The notes: generated by a model from the letters alone, not told the origin. DNA of 13,880 nt from UBA1081 sp964613045 (GCA_964613045.1 CAZTFS010000061.1:1-13880), one strand, 5' to 3'. Shown: positions 1-7,170, counted from the stretch's first letter. A program made the numbers and translations.

Positions 1-3
1 TCT

Positions 4-53
4 AATCATTGTACATTGTAAATTGTAAATTGTTCATTGATAAATTCTGATTT
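4..53 (-). repeat. Window-end dispersed repeat, left copy
   Basis: A 50-bp match, with one mismatch at position 43, to the reverse complement of 13826-13875. Most of it is a 7-bp periodic tract of ATTGTAA-like units (8-42), followed by AATTCTGATTT. It ends 19 nt before the mnmG ATG, just upstream of the ribosome binding site. No transposase or target duplication can be seen. It may continue beyond the window. Confidence 0.9.
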
Positions 54-72
54 GTATTTTTAGGTGAAAAAT

Positions 73-1938
73 ATGGAATTTTTAGCAGGTCAATATGATA
101 TAGCCGTTATCGGTGCGGGACATGCAGGTATTGAAGCATGTCTTGCCGCTGCACGTCTCGGGTGTCGCACAGTTGTTTTTACCATAACTCTTGATTTTGT
201 GGGCAATATGCCGTGCAATCCTTCCATCGGCGGGACTTCAAAGGGACATCTTGTCCGTGAAATTGATGCTCTCGGCGGTGAAATGGGAAAAGCTGCGGAT
301 AAAACATCAATTCAGACACGTATGCTCAATCGGGGCAAGGGGCCTGCGGTTCATTCGCTCAGAGCCCAGATCGACAGACGTGCATACAGTACATATATGA
401 AGCATTGTCTTGAAACTCAGGAAAATCTTGATATGAAACAGGCTGAAATTGTTGATCTGAGAAAAAAGGGTGATGTATGGGAGCTTGTGACTAAGCTTGA
501 TGCGGTTTATGAAGCGAAAGCGGTCATTCTTGCAACGGGTACATTCCTTGACGGTAAGATATATGTCGGCGACAAGTGTTATTCCAGCGGTCCTGACGGT
601 GTTTTTCCTGCTATCGGTCTGACTGATGCATTAAAAAAGGTCGGTCTTCCTTTAAGACGGTTTAAAACAGGTACTCCGTCAAGAGTCAATCGCAGAAGTG
701 TTGATTTTTCGACTCTTGAATTGCAGGAGGGGGATGAAAAGACCGTTCCTTTCTCTTTTGAAACGGAGAAACGTCCTGAAAATACGGCAGTTTGTTATAT
801 CTCATACACAAACGAAGAAACAAAGAAGATTATTCTTGAAAATATACACCGTTCGCCTCTTTACGGCGGAAAAATTGAGGGTATAGGCCCCCGTTATTGT
901 CCGAGTATTGAGGACAAAATAATGCGTTTTTCGGAAAAAGAACGCCATCAGCTGTTTATTGAGCCTTGCGGTGCGGATACGGAGGAATTGTATCTGCAGG
1001 GTATGTCATCTTCACTTCCCGAAGATGTTCAATTGAAATTTCTGAGAACCATCAAGGGACTTGAAAATGTTGAGGTCATGAGGGTGGCATACGCCATTGA
1101 ATATGACTGCGTTGACCCTGTTACAATGAAGCCCACACTTGAATTTAAGGATGTGCCTTATCTTTACGGTGCAGGTCAGTTCAACGGTTCCAGCGGTTAC
1201 GAAGAAGCTGCCGCTCAGGGACTTGTTGCAGGAGTAAATGCCGCACTGAAGCTCCTCGGCAGAGAGCCCGTAATTTTTGACCGTGCAAGCTCTTATATCG
1301 GCACTCTTATTGATGATCTTGTAACAAAGGGTTGTAATGAGCCTTACAGAATGATGACCTCCAGAAGTGAGTACAGACTTTATCTCAGACAGGATAATGC
1401 CGACATAAGACTTACTGAGATCGGGCATGAGATCGGACTTGTTTCTGATGAAAGATATGCGAAATTTCTTAAAAAACTGGAGCTTATAGCTGAAGAGAGA
1501 AAACGTGTGGAGCATACTGTTATTGCCCCTTCGGAAGAGGCTGCGGAAGTATTCATCGGACATAATACCGCACCGCTGACAACAGGCTGTAAGCTTGCCG
1601 AACTGATAAAACGTCCTCAGCTTGATTATGAAAAGCTGACAAGTGTTGATAAGACAAGACCCGATCTGCCCGATGAAATTTTTGAACAGGTGGAAACGGA
1701 GCTTAAATATGAGGGATATATAAAACGTCAGCGAGCACAGATATCTGACATGAGACGGCTTGAAGTTAAGCTTATCCCCGAAGATATTAATTATGATGAT
1801 GTTACGGGATTGAGACTTGAGGCGTGTGAAAAGCTTAAAAAAGTAAGACCTGTCAACATCGGACAGGCTTCGAGAATATCGGGTGTCAGCCCTGCTGATA
1901 TTTCCGTGCTTCTGATCTATCTCGGTAAGAAAGGATAA
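73..1938 (+). CDS. mnmG: tRNA uridine-5-carboxymethylaminomethyl synthesis enzyme MnmG (GidA)
   Basis: MnmG is the FAD-dependent partner of MnmE. The complex installs the (carboxymethyl)aminomethyl group at C5 of U34 in tRNAs reading split codon boxes, in the cytoplasm. The N-terminus has the Rossmann FAD motif GAGHAG (residues 14-19), followed by the family's CNPSIGG and LNRGKGPAV blocks. The middle has GPRYCPSIEDK, and the C-terminus has the helical tRNA/MnmE-binding domain (YIKRQRAQI, then RPVNIGQASRISGV). The 621-aa length is normal. I chose ATG 73 because AGGTG at 62-66 sits 6 nt upstream; a GTG at 64 in the same frame would overlap that ribosome binding site. mnmE follows with a 5-nt gap. 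A repeat ends 19 nt before the start, and no clear promoter is visible inside the window. Identification is near certain. Confidence 0.97.
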   Translation: MEFLAGQYDIAVIGAGHAGIEACLAAARLGCRTVVFTITLDFVGNMPCNPSIGGTSKGHLVREIDALGGEMGKAADKTSIQTRMLNRGKGPAVHSLRAQIDRRAYSTYMKHCLETQENLDMKQAEIVDLRKKGDVWELVTKLDAVYEAKAVILATGTFLDGKIYVGDKCYSSGPDGVFPAIGLTDALKKVGLPLRRFKTGTPSRVNRRSVDFSTLELQEGDEKTVPFSFETEKRPENTAVCYISYTNEETKKIILENIHRSPLYGGKIEGIGPRYCPSIEDKIMRFSEKERHQLFIEPCGADTEELYLQGMSSSLPEDVQLKFLRTIKGLENVEVMRVAYAIEYDCVDPVTMKPTLEFKDVPYLYGAGQFNGSSGYEEAAAQGLVAGVNAALKLLGREPVIFDRASSYIGTLIDDLVTKGCNEPYRMMTSRSEYRLYLRQDNADIRLTEIGHEIGLVSDERYAKFLKKLELIAEERKRVEHTVIAPSEEAAEVFIGHNTAPLTTGCKLAELIKRPQLDYEKLTSVDKTRPDLPDEIFEQVETELKYEGYIKRQRAQISDMRRLEVKLIPEDINYDDVTGLRLEACEKLKKVRPVNIGQASRISGVSPADISVLLIYLGKKG

Positions 1939-1943
1939 TGAAA

Positions 1944-3305
1944 ATGTCCACCATTGCGGCAATTGCAACGCCTAATGCATCCGGCGGAATAGGTGTCATA
2001 AGAATATCCGGTGAGGATGCTGTAAATGTTTCTGATAAAGTATTTAAATCGGTGTCGGGCAGAAAAATTGAATCACTTAATGGATATACAGCTCTTTTCG
2101 GTCATGTTTATGACGGTGATGTACTCATTGATGAATGCGTCGTGCTTGTGTTCCGTGCACCGAAAAGCTACACGGGTGAGGATGTTGTTGAGATTTCCTG
2201 TCACGGCGGACTGTATGTGACTCAGCGGGTGCTTCGTGCTGTATTTTCGGCAGGGGCAGTCCCTGCTCAGGCAGGTGAGTTTACAAAGAGAGCTTTTCTT
2301 AACGGCAAAATTGACCTTGCAGAAGCTGAATCTGTAATGAATGTTATTTCGGCACACGGTCAGCAGGCTCTTGATGCTGCACTTAATACACTTGACGGAA
2401 AACTCAGCAGTCAGATAAAAGAAATTGCTGCTGCACTCACGAATGTTTCTGCAGGTATTGCTGTCTGGACAGATGATCCCGACGAGGACGTTCCTGCGGC
2501 ACATGAAGAAAATGTCAGGGAAGTGGTCTTTTCTTCTTTGCTGAAATTAGAGGAGCTTATGGCTCGCTTTGATTCGGGCAGAGCAGTGACCGAGGGTGTT
2601 ACTGCGGCTATCTGCGGTCATCCCAATGTGGGTAAATCCACCCTTATGAATCAGCTTACGGGATTTGACCGTTCGATCGTAACTCCCGTTGCCGGTACTA
2701 CAAGAGATGTTGTTGAAGAAACTGTTCGTCTCGGTGACATTGTTCTGAGACTTGCGGACACAGCCGGCATACACAAAAGTGAGGATCTTGTCGAGTCGAT
2801 AGGTATTGACCGTTCAATGCAGAAACTCAGAACTTCTCAGCTTATTCTTGCCGTTTTTGATGGTTCACAGGAGCTTGAAAATGACGATATTGAACTGCTT
2901 GCGGAGTGCAAAAACAAGCGTGCGGTTGCAATTATAAACAAAACAGACCTTAAAGTGAAAATTGAGGTTGATAAAATAAAGGAATTTATTGAAAATGTCG
3001 TTTTTCTTTCCGCTGCAAAGGGTGACGGCATAGCTGAACTTCAGAATGTGCTCGAAAAACTTCTGGGTACGGCAGAGCTTGACACCTCGGCAGGAATACT
3101 TTCTTCCGAAAGACAGTACAGTTGCTGTCAGAGTGCGGCTGAATCTTTGAGAGAAGCGGTTGACGGCATTGATATGGGAGTTACTCTTGATGCGGTAAAT
3201 GTCAGTATTGATTATGCAATAGAAAAATTGCTTGAGCTTACAGGAGAAAAAGCAAGAGAAGCAGTAGTCAATGAAGTTTTCTCAAAATTCTGCGTAGGAA
3301 AGTAA
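1944..3305 (+). CDS. mnmE: tRNA modification GTPase MnmE (TrmE/ThdF)
   Basis: MnmE is the GTPase half of the MnmE–MnmG wobble-uridine modification complex; it binds formyl-tetrahydrofolate and GTP. The 453-aa protein has the N-terminal folate-binding domain (MSTIAAIATP onward), a helical domain, and an inserted G domain. G-domain motifs are GHPNVGKS (225-232), the TTRD switch/K-loop region (252-255), DTAG (272-275) and NKTD (332-335). It ends in the catalytic C-terminal CxGK as CVGK, with C450 at the usual place. I chose ATG 1944 because AAGGA at 1931-1935 lies 8 nt upstream. An ATG at 1938 overlaps the mnmG stop as TAATG but leaves only 2 nt to the ribosome binding site. The gene is cotranscribed with mnmG and tadA. 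Confidence 0.96.
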   Translation: MSTIAAIATPNASGGIGVIRISGEDAVNVSDKVFKSVSGRKIESLNGYTALFGHVYDGDVLIDECVVLVFRAPKSYTGEDVVEISCHGGLYVTQRVLRAVFSAGAVPAQAGEFTKRAFLNGKIDLAEAESVMNVISAHGQQALDAALNTLDGKLSSQIKEIAAALTNVSAGIAVWTDDPDEDVPAAHEENVREVVFSSLLKLEELMARFDSGRAVTEGVTAAICGHPNVGKSTLMNQLTGFDRSIVTPVAGTTRDVVEETVRLGDIVLRLADTAGIHKSEDLVESIGIDRSMQKLRTSQLILAVFDGSQELENDDIELLAECKNKRAVAIINKTDLKVKIEVDKIKEFIENVVFLSAAKGDGIAELQNVLEKLLGTAELDTSAGILSSERQYSCCQSAAESLREAVDGIDMGVTLDAVNVSIDYAIEKLLELTGEKAREAVVNEVFSKFCVGK

Positions 3306-3316
3306 AAGGTGAAGCT

Positions 3317-3760
3317 ATGACTCATCGTGAACTTATGACCCGTGCGATCGAGCTTGCAAAGGAAGCTGAGGCAGAAGGAGAAGTGCCTGTCGGAGCAGTT
3401 ATTGCAAAAAACGGTGAGATTATCTCTGAGGGCAGGAACAGACGTGAAACAGAAAAAACAGCTCTGGGACACGCCGAAATAGAGGCGATACACAGAGCAT
3501 GTGAAAAGCTGGGAAGCTGGAGGCTTTCCGGCTGTGCTTTGTATGTGACGCTTGAACCGTGTCCCATGTGTGCAGGGGCAATAATCAACGCAAGACTTGA
3601 TAAAGTTGTTTACGGAGCTTATGATCTGAAAGCCGGTTCGGTAAGCTCCGTTACGGATCTTTTTAACCGCAATTATAACCATCGTCCCGAAGTTCAGGAA
3701 GGTTTTATGGAAAATGATTGCAAAAAATTGCTGACAGAATTTTTTGAGAAATTAAGATAA
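3317..3760 (+). CDS. tadA: tRNA-specific adenosine deaminase TadA
   Basis: TadA deaminates A34 to inosine in tRNA-Arg(ACG), a zinc-dependent reaction needed for wobble decoding. The 147-aa protein has the cytidine/deoxycytidylate-deaminase zinc site: HAE at 52-54 (H52 ligand, E54 proton shuttle) and PCPMC at 81-85 (C82 and C85 ligands). EVPVGAVI near residue 22 and RLDKVVYGAYD are typical of TadA. ATG 3317 has the ribosome binding site AAAGGTG at 3305-3311, starting in the mnmE stop codon, so translation is probably coupled to mnmE. Placement beside mnmG and mnmE groups three enzymes that act on tRNA position 34. The stop lies 8 nt from the stop of a convergent gene, and I see no hairpin between them. 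A guanine deaminase is the main alternative, but the sequence fits TadA better. Confidence 0.93.
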   Translation: MTHRELMTRAIELAKEAEAEGEVPVGAVIAKNGEIISEGRNRRETEKTALGHAEIEAIHRACEKLGSWRLSGCALYVTLEPCPMCAGAIINARLDKVVYGAYDLKAGSVSSVTDLFNRNYNHRPEVQEGFMENDCKKLLTEFFEKLR

Positions 3761-3768
3761 ATTATCGT

Positions 3769-4038
3769 TTAAAATATAATCGTTGTCACAGCTGTGATGA
3801 TTGAGCCTGCTGCGGCTGATGCTGCAATGGCAATGAATGTTTTTAATTTATTTTTCTTCTCAGTCTTTCTTGTCTTGGGCGGTGCCCCTGCGGCAGACAT
3901 AAGTGTTTGTGCCCGTTCTCTTAATTTACCGTCGGTCAGTCCGTAATATTTCGGGTTGACGAAAAATAATGCTTTTTCAAAATAATCGCTGCCTGTGTCC
4001 GCAACTTCTACTACCTGTCTGTTTACTCCTTTTATCAT
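3769..4038 (-). CDS. Small conserved protein of unknown function with a C-terminal membrane anchor
   Basis: An 89-aa protein starting MIKGVNRQVVEV. The N-terminal half (to about residue 45) looks like a compact soluble domain with EYFE-like and FFVNPKYYGL segments. A charged linker with PKTRKTEKKNKLK follows (about 54-66). The last about 22 residues (FIAIAASAAAGSIITAVTTIIF) form one hydrophobic helix running to the C-terminus, as in a tail-anchored protein. ATG 4038 is preferred over an upstream GTG at 4047 because AAGGTG at 4046-4051 is correctly spaced only for the ATG. I recall similar short MIKGVN-type hypothetical proteins in Clostridia genomes but know of no assigned function. It is monocistronic and convergent with tadA. 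Confidence 0.75.
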   Translation of the reverse strand: MIKGVNRQVVEVADTGSDYFEKALFFVNPKYYGLTDGKLRERAQTLMSAAGAPPKTRKTEKKNKLKTFIAIAASAAAGSIITAVTTIIF

Positions 4039-4155
4039 AAAAAACACACCTTAAATTAAATTCTATGCTCTATTTTTTCACGGTTATGAACTTTTATGCA
4101 GACAAGGCTGAAAACGGCATGGGCAAATGTCACAAAAAATGAAAAAGTCAATTTT

Positions 4156-4185
4156 CTGACAAAAATCACGCAAGAATATTATACT
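4156..4185 (+). promoter_or_regulatory. Possible promoter toward the DNA glycosylase gene
   Basis: CTGACA (4156-4161) and TATACT (4180-4185) are separated by 18 nt. Each differs from the sigma-A consensus at one position. It would give a leader of about 275 nt carrying the GTTCAAAAC and ATTTTTGTG repeats. AT-rich DNA yields such matches easily. A second candidate is TTTACA (4344-4349) with TAAAAT (4368-4373), also with an 18-nt spacer. Confidence 0.3.
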
Positions 4186-4195
4186 TTTTGTATAA
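4179..4195. repeat. Perfect 6-bp inverted repeat with 5-nt spacer
   Basis: TTATAC, TTTTT, GTATAA. It is operator-like in size and overlaps the candidate -10 at 4180-4185. It may be chance in AT-rich DNA. Confidence 0.35.
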
Positions 4196-4214
4196 CATAT
4201 TTTGTGTTTAAAAC

Positions 4215-4318
4215 TGTTCAAAACTCTGTTCAAAATGTTGAAAACTCCTTGTAAATCAGGGTTTTGAACTCCTATTTTTTGGGTTTTTATATGTTCAAAA
4301 CTTTTTTTGAGAACAAAA
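4215..4318. repeat. Cluster of TGTTCAAAAC-like decamers
   Basis: GTTCAAAAC occurs at 4216-4224 and 4293-4301, GTTCAAAAT at 4228-4236 and GTTGAAAAC at 4237-4245. The inverted form GTTTTGAAC is at 4261-4269, and a broken inverted form is at 4305-4318 (TTTTGAGAACAAAA). The inverted copy and the copy at 4293 could pair over 9 bp with a 23-nt loop. The density suggests a protein-binding array or a decayed repeat upstream of the glycosylase gene. Confidence 0.5.
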
Positions 4319-4393
4319 TTTGTATACGGAATGTTGTACGAGTTTTACAGGTTTATACTCTTTGGAGTAAAATTCAAACAAAATTTTGAGTGT

Positions 4394-4450
4394 ATTTTTG
4401 TGACTATTTTACAAGGAATTTTTGTGCGGTTTTTTTTACATATTTTTGTG
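4394..4450 (+). repeat. Three ATTTTTGTG nonamers spaced exactly 24 bp
   Basis: Identical nonamers start at 4394, 4418 and 4442. The last ends 16 nt before the glycosylase ATG. The intervening 15-nt stretches are not clearly conserved. They could be regulator sites on one face of the helix, or chance in T-rich sequence. Confidence 0.4.
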
Positions 4451-4466
4451 TTTGGAAGTGAAGAAA

Positions 4467-5288
4467 ATGTTTGTGAAAAGTGCTGAAAATTTTGTCGAGA
4501 TAAGTGACTTCGGAAATATCAATCTGGGCATTACTCTTGATTGCGGTCAGGCGTTTCGTTGGAGCAAAAATAACGACGGAACATGGAACGGCGTGGTCAG
4601 AGGGATCGAAACAAACATAATCGAAACTGAAAACGGATTACGTTTTTATAATATAAATGAAAAACAGTTTTATGATGTATTTTATGATTATTTTGATTTC
4701 GGCAGGGATTATAACGCAATACTTGATGTTTTAAAAAAAGATAAACACCTTGCAGAAGCGATTGATATGTACGGTACAATACGGATTCTCAGACAAGAGC
4801 CATGGGAGGCACTTTGCTCATTTATTTTTTCTGCCTGTAATAATATCCCCCGAATTAAAGGAATTATTGAACGCTTCTGTATGAATTTCGGTGAACAAGC
4901 GGGAAATTCTTATTCTTTTCCGGATGCCGAAAAGGTTGCATCCTTAGATATTGAAGACCTTGAGGTTCTGCGTTGCGGATACCGTGCTCCGTATATTCTT
5001 TCCGCAGCAAAAATGATAGCCGACGGTGATATTGATCTTGAATCACTTAAAACAGCAAGTATTGATGAGTGTGAAAAACAGCTTATGAGGATCAACGGAG
5101 TTGGAAAAAAGGTTGCCGACTGCACCATTCTTTTCGGACTCGGGCATATTGACGCTTTTCCTGTTGACAGACATATACGGCGTATATGCGATGACCTTTA
5201 TCCTGAGGGACTGCCTGAATGTACAAAGGATGCGGAAGGTATTGCACAGCAGTACATGTTCCATCTGCAGAGGATGGGCAGAATATGA
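4467..5288 (+). CDS. ogg: OGG1-type 8-oxoguanine DNA glycosylase/lyase
   Basis: A base-excision repair enzyme that removes 8-oxoguanine from DNA opposite C and nicks by beta-elimination. The 273-aa protein has the OGG1 N-terminal domain with CGQAFRW (26-32) and the ACNNIPRI segment (123-130) matching the OGG1 NNNxxRI region. The helix-hairpin-helix/GPD element is INGVGKKVADC, with catalytic K215 directly before VADC, followed by FPVDRHI with catalytic D234. I chose ATG 4467 because GGAAGTG at 4454-4460 precedes it by 6 nt; the open frame continues upstream to 4422, but that part is hydrophobic junk in T-rich DNA. The stop overlaps the next start as ATGA, so translation is coupled to the TraX-like gene. 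Confidence in the glycosylase class is high; substrate specificity is inferred. Confidence 0.93.
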   Translation: MFVKSAENFVEISDFGNINLGITLDCGQAFRWSKNNDGTWNGVVRGIETNIIETENGLRFYNINEKQFYDVFYDYFDFGRDYNAILDVLKKDKHLAEAIDMYGTIRILRQEPWEALCSFIFSACNNIPRIKGIIERFCMNFGEQAGNSYSFPDAEKVASLDIEDLEVLRCGYRAPYILSAAKMIADGDIDLESLKTASIDECEKQLMRINGVGKKVADCTILFGLGHIDAFPVDRHIRRICDDLYPEGLPECTKDAEGIAQQYMFHLQRMGRI

Positions 5289-5989
5289 CGAAGCTGAACA
5301 GAAATGCTCTGAAATACATAGCTGCGTCAGCAATGCTTATTGATCACATCGGAATGTTTTTTGTTCCCGTTTCAACACCTTTAGGCTGTGTTATGCGGGT
5401 GATCGGCAGGCTGACAGCTCCGATAATGTGTATGTTTCTTGCCGAGGGATATATTTACACATCGTCAAAAATAAAATACGGTCTGCGACTGTTTGTTTTT
5501 GCTGTCATATCTCAGTTTGCTTATGTGTTTTCTCATAACTTCAGTTTGCTGACAGCTGAGTTCAATATGATATTCACACTGTTTCTGTGCTTCATAATAT
5601 TGCTTGCGTACGATAAAATAAAAAATGAGATCTTGAAATTCATAATAATTACGGTTTGTGTTGCAGTATCGTATTTTTCTGATTGGGGAGTTATTGCACC
5701 GCTGTGGGTGCTTGGATTTTATCAGTATCATGACAATAAAGAAAAACAGACACTTGTATTTTCCGTCGTGTCTGTTGTTCATATTTTATTCTGTGTATTT
5801 TCCTGCGTGAAGAACGGTTTTAGTTGGTATTGCAAACTGTGGCAATTGGGGCTGTTCCTGTTTATTCCTTTTATATATCTTTACAGCGGTGAAAACGGAA
5901 AAAATTCAGTTTTTTCAAAATGGTTTTTCTACTTTTTTTATCCCTTGCATCTTGTGATCCTTGAATGCATTGAAAGATTTGTGATATAA
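5285..5989 (+). CDS. TraX-family integral membrane protein
   Basis: A 234-aa polytopic membrane protein of the TraX family. It begins MTKLNRNALKYIA followed by the family's LIDHIG motif (D20, H21), then MRVIGRLTAPIMCMFLAEGY (37-56). About seven hydrophobic segments follow, and it closes with FFYPLHLVIL near the C-terminus. In the F plasmid, TraX N-acetylates pilin. Chromosomal Gram-positive homologues are common and their substrate is unknown; an acyl-transfer role at the membrane is an inference. The ATG at 5285 overlaps the glycosylase TGA by 4 nt. Longer in-frame starts upstream lie within the glycosylase gene and lack homology-like sequence. Nothing in the window suggests conjugation. Confidence 0.88.
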   Translation: MTKLNRNALKYIAASAMLIDHIGMFFVPVSTPLGCVMRVIGRLTAPIMCMFLAEGYIYTSSKIKYGLRLFVFAVISQFAYVFSHNFSLLTAEFNMIFTLFLCFIILLAYDKIKNEILKFIIITVCVAVSYFSDWGVIAPLWVLGFYQYHDNKEKQTLVFSVVSVVHILFCVFSCVKNGFSWYCKLWQLGLFLFIPFIYLYSGENGKNSVFSKWFFYFFYPLHLVILECIERFVI

Positions 5990-6015
5990 AAAAATCCCGA
6001 CTTTTCGGTCGGGAT
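5988..6015 (-). terminator. Intrinsic terminator of the efp operon
   Basis: ATCCCGAC (5994-6001) pairs with GTCGGGAT (6008-6015) around a 6-nt loop. Read on the - strand, the 8-bp stem is followed by a run of seven U (complement of the A-run 5988-5994). It sits 12 nt past the stop of the zinc-ribbon gene. The + strand side lacks a U-run, so it is a weaker stop for the TraX-like gene. Confidence 0.9.
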
Positions 6016-6027
6016 CTGATGTTAATA

Positions 6028-6498
6028 TTAATCTTCGTCCTCGTCTTCGATTTCGATCTCGTCAATTACATAACCGCAACCGGGACATGTGAGAGGCTCA
6101 TCATCTTCAAAAACAGATTCATCAAAGCAGAAGACTTCACCGCATTCGGGGCACTCAACTTCGTATTCGAAATCTTCGTCCTCGTCATCGCAACCATCGC
6201 AGTTTTCGCAATCAAAATCGCAATCGTCATCAAAATCGTCAAAATCTTCATACTCTTCAAATACGATATCCTCAACATCGGAAAGATCTGCATCAACTGC
6301 ATCAATGTGCTCTTCCATGTCACTAAGGCAATTGTTAATTTCAGCAGTTTCATCCTCAAGATCTGCAATTGAAAGTGCCATATCGTCGATAATATCAACA
6401 AGTGCTTTTATCACTTTTGTTTCTTTTTTGTCATCATCAAGATCAAGACCGTCAATAAGTCCCTTGATGTAAGCAGCCTTTTCAGTAATTGTCATCAT
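6028..6498 (-). CDS. Acidic CD1247-like protein with coiled coil and zinc ribbon
   Basis: A 156-aa, extremely acidic protein. Residues 1-80 form a helical or coiled-coil part that starts MMTITEKAAYIKGL and matches what I know as the CD1247 N-terminal domain of Clostridia. An Asp/Glu-rich linker follows. The C-terminus has a zinc ribbon with CPEC (116-119) and CPGC (138-141). An additional cysteine group, C93, C97, C100 and C103, lies in the linker and could bind another metal. Some databases attach a misleading AraC-regulator name to relatives; there is no helix-turn-helix here. The ATG at 6498 has GGGAGG about 8 nt upstream. It lies 43 nt after efp and is probably cotranscribed. Function is unknown. 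Confidence 0.85.
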   Translation of the reverse strand: MMTITEKAAYIKGLIDGLDLDDDKKETKVIKALVDIIDDMALSIADLEDETAEINNCLSDMEEHIDAVDADLSDVEDIVFEEYEDFDDFDDDCDFDCENCDGCDDEDEDFEYEVECPECGEVFCFDESVFEDDEPLTCPGCGYVIDEIEIEDEDED

Positions 6499-6541
6499 TA
6501 AAACAACCTCCCGAAATATTTTATATGCATAAATGTTTTAA

Positions 6542-7099
6542 TTATGCTCTTGACATATACTCGCCTGTACGAGTGTCAACCTGAATCATTTCGCCCTCAT
6601 CAATGAAAAGGGGAACCTTGATCTCAACGCCGGTCTCAAGAGTTGCGGGCTTAAGAGTATTTGTAGCTGTATCGCCCTTGAAGCCGGGGTCAGTCTTTGT
6701 AACCTGAAGAGTTACGAAGTTGGGGGGTTCAACACCGAAAACCTTGCCCTTGTAGGAAAGTATACGGCAAACCATGTTTTCCTTAACGAACTTGAAGTTG
6801 TCGCTCAGGTCTGACTCGTTGATGGGAATCATTTCGTATGACTCAGGATCCATGAAGTAGTAAAGACCGCCGTCTTCGTATGAATACTCCATTTCCTTTC
6901 TCTCAATGAAAGCAGTGGGGAACTTTGCTGTGGGGTTGTAGCTCTTTTCAACAACTGCACCTGTGAGAACATTCTTTGTCTTTGTACGAACGAAAGCAGC
7001 GCCCTTGCCGGGTTTAACATGCTGGAACTCTACGACCTGAAGAACGTTGCCGTCTTCCTCGAAAGTTACGCCGTTTCTGAAATCGCCTGCTGAAATCAT
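6542..7099 (-). CDS. efp: Translation elongation factor P
   Basis: EF-P binds between the P and E sites of stalled ribosomes and rescues polyproline peptide-bond formation. The 185-aa length and the three beta-barrel domains are standard (KOW-like domain to about 62, then two OB-like domains). The tip loop reads HVKPGKGAAF with K32 at the apex. In Bacillus subtilis the equivalent lysine carries 5-aminopentanol; E. coli uses beta-lysyl-lysine. Which modification acts here cannot be read from this window. The ATG at 7099 has GGAGG about 9 nt upstream. It follows pepP as in Bacillus (yqhT–efp) and has its own promoter candidate. Confidence 0.97.
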   Translation of the reverse strand: MISAGDFRNGVTFEEDGNVLQVVEFQHVKPGKGAAFVRTKTKNVLTGAVVEKSYNPTAKFPTAFIERKEMEYSYEDGGLYYFMDPESYEMIPINESDLSDNFKFVKENMVCRILSYKGKVFGVEPPNFVTLQVTKTDPGFKGDTATNTLKPATLETGVEIKVPLFIDEGEMIQVDTRTGEYMSRA

Positions 7100-7141
7100 A
7101 ATTTTTTCCTCCGTGTTAAATTAAAATAACTTTACTTTTAA

Positions 7142-7170
7142 ATAATAGTATATTTCTTTTAATTTTTCAA
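7142..7170 (-). promoter_or_regulatory. Sigma-A-type promoter of efp
   Basis: On the - strand, TTGAAA (7165-7170) and TATTAT (7142-7147) are separated by exactly 17 nt. It lies in the 88-nt pepP–efp gap, with a predicted start near 7135. This lets efp be made independently of pepP. Confidence 0.65.

Larger units (their letters stand above)
4039..4466. other. Long AT-rich intergenic region with short repeats
   Basis: This is about 430 bp between divergent genes without a credible ORF. It holds a cluster of TGTTCAAAAC-like decamers (4215-4318), three ATTTTTGTG nonamers exactly 24 bp apart (4394, 4418, 4442), a TTATAC-N5-GTATAA palindrome (4179-4195) and a CAAAATTTTG palindrome (4379-4388). It must contain the promoters of both flanking genes, but I cannot place them with confidence. 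No tRNA-like or riboswitch-like fold was recognised. Confidence 0.6.

Noticed and set aside
1012..1968. 318-codon open frame on the - strand
   Set aside because: It lies opposite mnmG, which is certain. Its translation is rich in Ser, Phe, Cys and Ile without domain signals, a typical antisense shadow.
4201..4320. Replication origin, suggested by repeats near mnmG/mnmE
   Set aside because: No TTATCCACA-type DnaA boxes are visible and no dnaA, dnaN, rpmH or parAB genes are in the window.
4422..4466. N-terminal extension of the glycosylase
   Set aside because: The extension comes from T-rich leader DNA, while ATG 4467 has a well-spaced GGAAGTG and begins the recognisable OGG1 domain.
5219..5284. 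N-terminal extension of the TraX-like protein
   Set aside because: It lies wholly inside the glycosylase gene. The family start MTKLNRNALKYIA begins at the ATGA overlap.
6089..6472. Ser-rich 127-codon frame on the + strand
   Set aside because: The serine run is the mirror of Asp/Glu codons in the CD1247-like gene on the other strand.
6499..6541. Promoter or operator around ATGCAT between efp and the zinc-ribbon gene
   Set aside because: The gap is only 43 nt, the palindrome is short, and no -35/-10 pair fits; cotranscription from efp is simpler.
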